DNA from: Limanda limanda
Lineage: Eukaryota; Chordata; Actinopteri; Pleuronectiformes; Pleuronectidae
Direction: 5' to 3'
Length of the DNA stretch: 64,000 bases
Assembly: GCF_963576545.1 (NCBI RefSeq)
Contig: NC_083647.1
Span: forward strand, 7,977,007 to 8,041,006
Made by a program: the position numbers and the translations under genes. The notes under the pieces are model-generated. The model was not told the origin of the DNA and searched no databases. It worked only from the letters and a program-made list of their open reading frames with translations. Below are positions 55,111 to 64,000 of this stretch, one piece after another; the stretch's first letter is position 1; each line of letters opens with the position of its first letter.

Positions 55111-57630
55111 AAGTTAGAAGTTAGTATCAACACATAGATCGTATGTATTAAATCAGTTGTCAACATAAAACCAGCAGATTGTTACCATCAGATGTTGGTA
55201 AATCAAGCTTCACAAAGCTCTGATGAAACCATATCTCATTCACACTATGGGTTGCAGCTACAGGACTCCTTGTCAGATCTACCTCCTGGGATGGAAATAT
55301 GTCAGTGCCCTTGACCGAGGAACGAAGCCACTTACCTCAAATAGCCTGAATAACGAGCCGGCTGAACAAATTACTGAAACGTTTAATGCAAATGGTGAAA
55401 ATTACTCCTGTAAGTGTGTCCAGTCAGCCATGTGAGTGATGATGGAAAACACCAGGGAGCTGCAGCGAGGGGGGGGTGACTTCATGCAATCCAAATGACA
55501 AATATGTGTCTGGAGCAGGTTTTCGTCGGATGTGTTTATTCACAGTTGTTTGACAAAGAGATCTGCTTAGGATTTAACACAAAGAATAATAGCATGAAGA
55601 TATGCGGTCGATCACTTCAGAACAAAGGATGAATTGTGTTATGATGTCATGTGTCATGATGTTGGCCAACAGATATAAGAGTCAGTCACAACCTTAATTT
55701 GCTGTAATTATTGGACTGTATGTATTGTGGGGAATGAGTCATTTCTGAAAGCTCATCAGTTCTGATCAGTTTGTGTTGTTTTCAAAAACAAACAAAAATT
55801 CAAGTCGATCCGGCGAAAAATGTTTTTTACATGGTGCATCTTAAACTGCAACAAACATCAAAGTGTGTATAGCATTGAGGAAAGACTGCCCCCCCCCCCA
55901 ATTCAGTTGTAAACATGCTCATTGTGAAAGCAGCTTCAATGCCTACTGTATTATTTAGAGAATATCAATTCTACTAATTTCGTTAAAATCCTAAAACAAA
56001 CAGACAAACAACAGGGAACCAAGAACAAAACCTGTAGTTCACTTTGACTCTTGGATATTGGAGTTTTCCTGTTTACAGATGCTTGTCTATTATAGGTCTT
56101 GTGGCCCCCATGTGGTATTGCTGTGGCTGAGACTACATGTGTAGATCCAACCCCCCGACTCCAAAGTAGTTTGTCCACATCCACATTAAAGATCACCACT
56201 TATTGGTGGCTTTTTAATGACACCAATTTAGGCGGGGAAATTGAAAGAGTCCCAGCCTCTCCCTTATAATTACCACTGCAGATGCATGTAAATGCACGCA
56301 ACCCTAACTGAGTAGCTGCTCAGTGGCCCACAGATCAGACTGGGGTTGTACCAGGCACCAGGCAGGAGAGAATGGCTGCAACTGTTTCAATTTGAGCAAG
56401 GTGTCCCAGCAGAGTATTGATTGGTTCTCGCTGTAACTTCCCTGGATGAATAAAAGCCTCAATAAATGCTATATAATGTAGAAACATACTAATAGAGAAC
56501 TTAACACACAAGTTCAGTGTTGATGTGTTACCTGAACTGCTCCCCCAAAAAGTTTCTGATGTCTAATGTGAAAGAGCAGAGGTAGGTTGTTTGATTTCTT
56601 ATCAGATAATCCAATTTTCATTTGCATTTCCTTCCTTAAATACATTCAAATTCACATTACCGATAGTGGCTGTGGTTTTACATGCTTCAGTAGTTTATAT
56701 AAAACTGATATTTATTTTGTAATAATGGCAGCATCCGTATACATTGTGTCCTTACATGGAAATGGTTTAAATAAACACATAATCAACAGATGAATCTTAT
56801 AATCAATGAAGTACAGTATAAGTGATCCGGAAGGAGTTGGATATAAAGTGACAGACCTTTGCAAGGTACTGCCGGTGATTTGATATGATTCAGTACAGAA
56901 TAGGCTGAAGAACAACCTCAAACACTGAATATTTGGGAAATCACGGTGATCCCAACGTGGAGAAAGCTTCCTGTTCCTCCTAACATGACCTGTTCAGAGC
57001 AGTTGACCTGGTTGTCCTGTCGAACACAACACAAACACCCTCTATTGTCCACTAAACTGCATGCTCTGCTTCTTTTTGTGTGCTCTTCACTGACAAACAC
57101 ACACAAAAACACACACCCATACTCATAGTGAAGTGTCTGTAACTCTCTGATGGAGGTTGAAACACTGAAGAAAAAAGCGCAGATCGGTCACCCCATTAAA
57201 AAAAAAAATTTGCACATTAGTCTTCACATTGAAAGGAGGCAAAGTCATTTGAATGTGTTCGTCCTCGCCCTCTGGCCCCTTCCTCTCTGCCCTCTATGCA
57301 TTCTGATGACTATGGTACAAAATCTGACGATCAATGAGACAACACTCTGTTCTATTCTGTTCTATTCCTGTCACACATGGTGATACGTTCCCTTTCATTT
57401 CCTGCTGCCATCTCTTTACATTTGTCTTTGTGGCACAGCAGTGGATCTATTTACGGTCCAATAGACTCTGTGTGTGTGTGTGGGTGTGTGTGCGTAAGCG
57501 TGTGTGTGCACTTGTCTGTGTGTGTGAGCAAAGCCATTATATGTTGGCAGACATATTGATTTCTCACAACAAGAGTAAAGAAGAAATGGGATTTGAATAA
57601 GCCCTCTGGGTGACTGAAAATATATAACAT
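55111..57630. other. Intergenic DNA, nothing recognisable
   Basis: I see no exon, RNA gene or transposon that I can support. There is a run of ten C residues near 55890 and a GT-rich stretch near 57470-57530. The short open frames look like chance. Confidence 0.5.
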
Positions 57631-57639
57631 AACAAACAC

Positions 57640-57900
57640 AGATTTGCATAGCTATCCTTAATAGGACTTAACATTGACCTCCATTCATTGTGGACAGCCA
57701 AAACCAAAACCTTATCCCTAACCTTAACCATGACCAATTAATGACTAACACAAACCTTAACCAACCACTATTTACATCTTACCCTTAACCTTAACCAGCA
57801 GCTCAGAAATTATCTTTTGTTTCATTAGGACCAGGCTTTGGTGGCTGGAGGTCAACTGGTCCTCAAGAGGTCAGTGTTGATGCAGTAAAAGGTTCTGAAG
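57640..57900. repeat. Second telomere-like (CCTAACC/AACCTT) repeat copy
   Basis: TTGACCTCCATTCATTGTGG precedes degenerate CCTAACCTTAACC units (57710-57800), followed by GACCAGGCTTTGGTGGCTGG and GGTCCTCAAGAGGTCAG. It resembles the tract at 53455-54030 but is more decayed and lacks the uniform CCTAAA array. Confidence 0.55.
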
Positions 57901-60900
57901 AAGTAAAACAATGAGTACACTGATCTCACTGGCATGGCCTAGTAGATTGTGACATGTTCCAAGTAATCAATACACAAACCCATTGTTTCCACAGAAATAT
58001 CTGTCGCTGTTTCTATCTGCGAAACTGATGCTAAATGACACAGTGAGACATGATGTCTGCTGGAGTCACAAACCATTGTGTAACCCAGTGGTCAATAATG
58101 CATTGCAGTAATATTTCCACCAAAACACATTATCTGCATGGTAAAGCATTCATGACCACTTTGTGGGTTTTCGCCGCATGCATCCAATCTGACTTTCCAG
58201 CACTTTCCTTTTTTTTCTCAACTGGATCGGCCTTGTCTGGTGTGACACATCATGGGGTTGGCCAGGGGTAACAGTGACATAACACGGCTTATTGTGTGAG
58301 GAATGGCATGCGATGGCGGTAGCACCGATGCAAAGCCGTGAATAGGACTTCAAACAGCGTCGAGTTCAGCACCGCAAGGTATTTCATTGTAACTCTACTA
58401 CACTGCGGAGGGTAGGAATTTGGATGCTAGAATCCTCTGTGGCAGCAGGAATCCGGCGGACCTGCAGGGACTCTCTCGCCGAATTCCCCCTCAGCTCATT
58501 ACAGTTGGCCGGAAAGCGTCCCCGCAATTCTTACATAACACTGTATGTGTGCTGAACCATCACCTGCACTTGGCCGGTCTTTGGAAGTGGGGAATTGGAC
58601 AGAAAGTTTCTGGCTGCGGCTGGTCCTTGCTTGGAAAAAAAAAGGTGGAGAAAATGGATTTACTGTCGAAATTCAGCCAATAGTTCCAATGCATTACAGT
58701 TCTGTTAGCGGATACATTTGTCATTCCAGCTACAGATATTACTCTCGTGCTCTTTCAACCCTGTCTCTCGTTTCATATCCTTTTATTTCTCTCTCCATTT
58801 CTGCTCTCTATATCTTTTTTTTCCTGCTACTTACAAAAGTTGACGAGGATATTCCACTCCACTGTAACTTTACGTCTTTGTTAAACAAACACACACACAC
58901 TGTCCCTGTTTCTTCCCTGTCCTCTCCATGCTCTTGCCTTCTTGTATCAGCTTGACAGTTGAGAAGTGAATCTGTGGGCTCTCTGGAAACCCAAGTTTTT
59001 TCTATTTATACAGTGCAGTTACGGGCGGTTAGCTCTGCCTTGGAGGGAGGGAGGGCCTAATCCACCTTCCTTCCCCACCGTCGAGCACCGCCAGGCCAGC
59101 AGCACCGACTGACCGACCGCCCAGCCCCATCCCTGCCCACTGTCAAAACTCCTGACCACATGCAGCTGGGCTGGAGTGATGGAGAGGATGGAATGAATGG
59201 GCAAGGAGGGAGGAGAGGGCAGGGAGAGTCACCGGACAAGCATGCACTGTTTGAACTGATGAAAAGCTGTAGGACAAATAACAAAACCTGGCGTGTACCT
59301 GGGGGTGAATCACAGCCTTTTCCATGAAATTAAGTTGAGAAACATCCTCTCAGAGGGATATTTCTAGAAATATGTACACAAATGTCGGAGCAGTTGAGAA
59401 AATAACGTGTGTTCAGTTGCTATTTACACAGATGTCTCCGAACAGATTCCAAGGCTCTAGGGTAAGAGACGAGAGAGATGTTTTTGGGCCCCAATCAATG
59501 AAAGCTCTTGACACAAAGACCGTTATTACAAACAAGGGCTAGAAATAAAGGGTATGCATCAGAAATTCCAGGAAAAAGAATGTATTATACATGCCAGGAT
59601 TAGTTAAAAAACTGCTGCAATGAGTATTCATCAAGCTTTTGCCAGGAGGCCAACAATAATGCTGCATTCACACCAAAGTCTGGCCACAGGATTTTGAGAA
59701 CTTTGACCCCCAAGGACCTCGGGAAGCCGTGTCACAGATTAGCTTTGCCACAGGAAACAAATGTATGAATGTGCCTTTATTCGTCTTAAACGTGAGTCAA
59801 CATGACCCGTTGCAACAATTGAACCTCCTGAGGCTCACCCGTGGCTAGTATGATTACTTGAGTAGAAATATTTCATCTCGAGCGGATGAAGCAAATGGCA
59901 TGAATTTCGGGTCTTCTCATCTATCGTGATGCATCATTAGCATTACCCGGTCCGAGTGACACAAGTTTTGCGTCTATTCATCTCTTTTACACACTTTAAG
60001 GGCACAGTGACACTTCAGTGGTGAACCTTTGCCTCCCATTCACTTCCAATCGAGCAATTGAAACATTTGCTTCCTGTGGTGAAGTTAATCTCCAGCGTGG
60101 CTTTGTCTGGAGTTCCACTTTGACCCACGGCATTCTCCTGCTTTCAAATATGTGTGACCGTGCCCTGTGAGTTGTGTGATAACAAAATATAATGGACAGG
60201 AGCAAATGCTTGTGAGGGAAGAACAGACTGGCTTATTTATTGCAAACCAAAAACACTGAGCAGAATACAATGTTAAAATACTCTCTAATTGAATTTTGGT
60301 CATATTGAGAGATTTGAGAGAGATTTGAGAGAATATTCATAATATTCATTGAGAGAATATTCATATCCAACAATTTCATTTCTTCAAGAGTTGGTCTTTG
60401 CACTTTATATTTCATCTTTATTTAAATAACCAAAGTATGACAAAAAAATTGTTTGGCAGATGCATTTTCATGATATGCGGTGTTCTCAAATATTAAATAA
60501 ACCTGTCTCTCCCTACTCTGGATTGCATTTATACATACAGATTGCCTCATGGAAAAAGTACACAATATTCTGCCAGCAGAGAAACTGAACTCAGCAAAAC
60601 ATTCCTAAACAAATCAATCAGAAGCACATACTCCTCTGTGTTATATTTCCTCGGCTGTTCCTCATTCTGACAGAGAAACAAACATGCTGGAGGAGCTATA
60701 GAAAACGAAATGTCATCCTGTCCGTGATTTGTTGCTCATCCCAAAATTCACCCCAACAATATTGCTGGTCTTTGAGTCTTAGAGATCTGTATACAGTATT
60801 TCAGGAATGCAGACTGAAGCCTGATATGCTTGGGCCTAGCAAGCATAACAGAGGGCAAAAGCCTCAGAGAATAACACATAACCAAAGTCCTAAAGAATTC

Positions 60901-61499
60901 CCTTGGACAAAGCTACTGACCAGAAAACTGTGCAGCGGAGGGGAAGACAGGGGAGCTGCCGAAAGCCCAGACTGAAATAGCATGGACTCTGCTGCTTGTG
61001 ACAGAATTAGTTTGACACTCAGCACTCTCCTTAGTGCTACTTCTGACCATAGACTGAAATATACATATATAAAACATCCTCATAATGAAAGAGATAAGTT
61101 AAAGATTTTGGACTGTGTATTATTATTTTTAGCATAACTCACTCACGCAGTCTCTTCACGGGATGTCTCTATGTAGGATGATTTAACGGTAGACTTGCCT
61201 TTAATTTTGTAGATTAAAGCTGCACAGGTCAATATTTTTGTATAAACAATGAATTAAATGACCATGTACCATGTGAAGAGGACTCATACAGTGAGAGTGT
61301 GATCACCTGACAGTTGATGTACGTTGTGTATTGTTTTGGTTTGGTGGCTTTCCTGCTTTGGTCTTCTCCCACCACACGCATTTACCTCATTACTCCACCA
61401 AAGGTAGCACAACCTCTGCTTCTATTACTGTTTGTCTCTATTAGCACGATTTTACAAAAATAATAGCAGATTCAATAGATTTTTCTTCACTTTCTTTAA
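57901..61499. other. Intergenic DNA, no gene seen
   Basis: No supported exon is present. A GC-richer patch at 59030-59240 contains several GGG tracts (GGAGGGAGGGAGGG at 59042). A small imperfect tandem repeat of GAGAGATTT and GAATATTCAT units occurs at about 60307-60366. I recognise nothing else. Confidence 0.5.
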
Positions 61500-61690
61500 C
61501 ATTCAGTTTTTGGACATTTTGGAGGATTTCTCTTGAGATAATGCATGGATCTTCAAATAAAGAATCAGGCATATTTAAGGGACTGATTTCTATGAGTGTG
61601 TGCAATTTGGGGTTCAGCTTGATTCAATTTAAGGGGACTGTTGGGCCTTGGCGGGGGTAGGTGCTGCACTTAGTGCCATAAAAGTTTCCA
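61500..61690 (+). repeat. Fish interspersed repeat, copy 2
   Basis: Here AGATAATGCATGGATCTTC, GGGACTGATTTCTATGAG and GGGACTGTTGGGCCTTGGCG, then GTGCTGCACTTAGTGCCAT, follow the same order as in copy 1 at 54860-55110. This copy preserves the middle phrases better. Confidence 0.65.
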
Positions 61691-64000
61691 GCTGCAACAG
61701 GCAGCTGTTTCCAGTGTGCCCACTGTGCAGTGCCAGCCCTTCACCAGACAGCAAACAGACAAAGTTAGTAACTAGCTGGTGAATATAGTTGGCTTCAGAA
61801 GAGATAGACATTTCCTTCAGGAGTGAGTGGAGACCAAAACAGAGCTAAAAGAAGAGTGAGACAGTGAGACTATATCAGACTCCAGACACCCAACCACAAA
61901 TAAATGCTGATGTTACTCAGGCCCTGAATATGACTGTAGTTATAATTACTTATTTGATTATTTTGTTGTAAGAACTCTGAATGTGGCCTTATGCGTATAT
62001 CTTTTTGATGGCATCTCTGTGTTCGTTAGTTTTCCACATAATAAGTATGATCACCATGTTTTCAGTGTAAATAAACATGTTTGCTCTTATTTCATGTATG
62101 TGTGATGATATTCAGCAACCTACCGTTAAAGCAAGGCACCACAGCAGCTGCAGCTTGTCTCTAATTGTCGCTTCGGTTTAAGGAGCATCTCGGCTTGTTA
62201 CCGCCAACCCACAAACACACACACAAACGCACACAGTCACAGGAAAACACATCATCCTATGGAATCCATCTTCCCCCAAACACTAACCCACTGAGTAGCA
62301 GCTACTTAAGTGAAGCATCATCTTCCCTCTAGTCTGTAATAACGGCCTGGCAGAGTCGAAACCACTCTGTTTGAAACGGATGCCAAGATGCCATCGTACG
62401 GGAATGATTAGCCAGGAGCTGTGGAGGGCACAGTGTATGCACAGTGGCCCCAGTGCATGGACTGGGGGTGTGCTCTCACAAATAATGCTCACATACATAG
62501 TCCATACCCATGCCTACAAATAAATGATCGCACACAGAGGTGCAGGAAAGCATATATACCCCGACACACTGTGTGCTACTGATTGTCAGGCTTTCTTTTG
62601 CAATGGTAAATACTGTTGATGCCTCATCCACTTCTGTACATTCATCTGATAGGACCGGACTTCATCACAAGGACGACACAACTCTAAATCATCATAATAT
62701 TCTTACTTCACGAGGTCATTTTTTTAATGTGCTGTAGTTCAGGTTTTTCAAGTTGAGAAGTTGCATGTTGGAGATTATCTTATTAAGGAAATGCAGTTAG
62801 TCACCCTGGTCAGGACCAGTGTTCCATGTTGAGGAGTTGCATTTTATTATATTTCTTCAATGCATAAGCTACATTATAATTTTTCATGCATTATCTGGAA
62901 TAACTTCTCCCTCTGTTTACTTTTCAGTTTTGCGTCTTCACTACATGACGCACTTTGGCACAATGCCCCAGGTTTGATTCTGTCCTAATAAGACATGCAT
63001 TGAAGTGGGTACCGGTCCATCTTGCAACCATTCCAACAAAATTACAACCACCAGCCAAAAAGGTTTGCAAGGGAGAACGCTGCACCCACCCGCATCCAGG
63101 CTGAACTCCTCTGACACAGAGCACACCTTTTTTGATTAACTGCCAGGCCGGCGCTTAGAGACAAATGTGTCAAATGCTGGCAAAGACTACTGAAAAAACA
63201 GGTTTCTTTACTTTGCCGCTGGAGCACTATTTGTGTTTGCCTTTTTGACTCTACACGTTTTGAAATGTGCTTGGTTGCAGCAAAATTATCTGTATCAAAA
63301 CAGCAGGATTTTACTGTACCTCACTGCTTTCAGAGTTGATGAAGCATGTGTGTGTGTGAGTGTGCGCATGCATGCACATGTCAGCAAGTGTCATCATCAA
63401 CCGCGGCAAATGACAATTCCACTCTGACACTTTTTTTTCATTCATACCTGATCTTGTGAACCCATCCAAGATGAAGGAGGACAGTGGTGACAGAGTTATG
63501 GGAAAATCATTGACAGGAGCCCGAGGAACCACTTTTAAAAGCATCACTTTGCAAAAAAGGAGGAATGCGATGAGGTTCGCATGCATGCAAACCGTTGAAA
63601 AAGAGCGAGAAGGAAAAAAGAGTGTTTGTGACTTCACTGGTGAGAGTTTAAATGTCTTGCATGCAGATCTTAAGTCCATTTCCATGTGTCGGACTCCTGC
63701 AGTACAGTCGGTTGCTTCCTTCGGGTTGAAACCACAGCTATGTCAGTTAGAGCTAAAGACAACACATGGACCAAAACAGGGCTTTCAAAAAAGAAAAAGA
63801 GTTCACAGCTCCAAAATAAACCCAGTCCAACCCTTGGTTTATATTTACTAAATGCACTTTTCTGTTTGAAAGAAGACGTGGCTGCTTCCCTAATAGATGA
63901 GAATGTGAAAGATCGCCACTAGCAACAGTCGTCTGAAAGCATGTGTTTCCGCCTCACAGATCATGGTTGTTATTGCCTTCAAGGGAAAAAGTTTCCTCCG
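61691..64000. other. Intergenic DNA to the window edge, nothing supported
   Basis: The stretch contains CA-rich patches near 62213-62240 and 63348-63362. The longest open frames have no splice context or similarity that I recognise. Confidence 0.5.

Noticed and set aside
51546..64000. A kif6 first exon expected from synteny with human
   Set aside because: No kinesin motor start was found on the plus strand. It may lie beyond the window, or the synteny may differ.

Overview
The window reads as euchromatic DNA from a ray-finned (teleost-like) fish. It is AT-rich with long non-coding stretches, GT-AG splice sites, (CA)n and tetranucleotide microsatellites, a non-autonomous hAT transposon, a decayed Tc1-like element and several interspersed repeats typical of fish. 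There are no bacterial operons, CRISPR arrays or tRNA/rRNA genes that I can support. Almost all open reading frames longer than 60 codons are chance frames or repeat translations.

One protein-coding gene is clear: the 5' part of daam2 (dishevelled-associated activator of morphogenesis 2, a diaphanous-related formin) on the minus strand. Its pieces run from high to low coordinate. A CpG-rich candidate non-coding exon 1 ends at 50128 with a consensus donor. An intron of about 37.7 kb follows. Exon 2 (12397-12112) holds the start codon at 12279 and codes the first 56 residues. After an intron of about 10.5 kb, exon 3 (1652-1563) codes the next 30 residues. The remaining exons lie beyond position 1. 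Together the two coding exons give residues 1-86, reaching into the N-terminal GTPase-binding region. The leader carries two short upstream ORFs.

Layout from low to high coordinate: 1-1562 start of intron 3; 1563-1652 exon 3; 1653-12111 intron 2; 12112-12397 exon 2; 12398-50127 intron 1, which contains a 150-bp tandem duplication, a 494-bp hAT element with target-site duplication, a Tc1 relic, a GGCGCT-rich repeat block with a perfect 21-bp hairpin, a G-run array and an RFX-type X-box; 50128 to about 50400 exon 1 and promoter; 50465-51545 a compound tetranucleotide array directly behind the promoter; 51546-64000 upstream intergenic DNA with a telomere-like hexamer tract and old repeats.

The most unusual structure is the roughly 1.08-kb array next to the daam2 promoter. 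Nearly every unit fits C-Y-R-T, the blocks recur in the same cyclic order, and the core holds 57 uninterrupted CCGT units (57 CpGs, one every 4 bp). I found no new enzymatic or defence system, and say so plainly.
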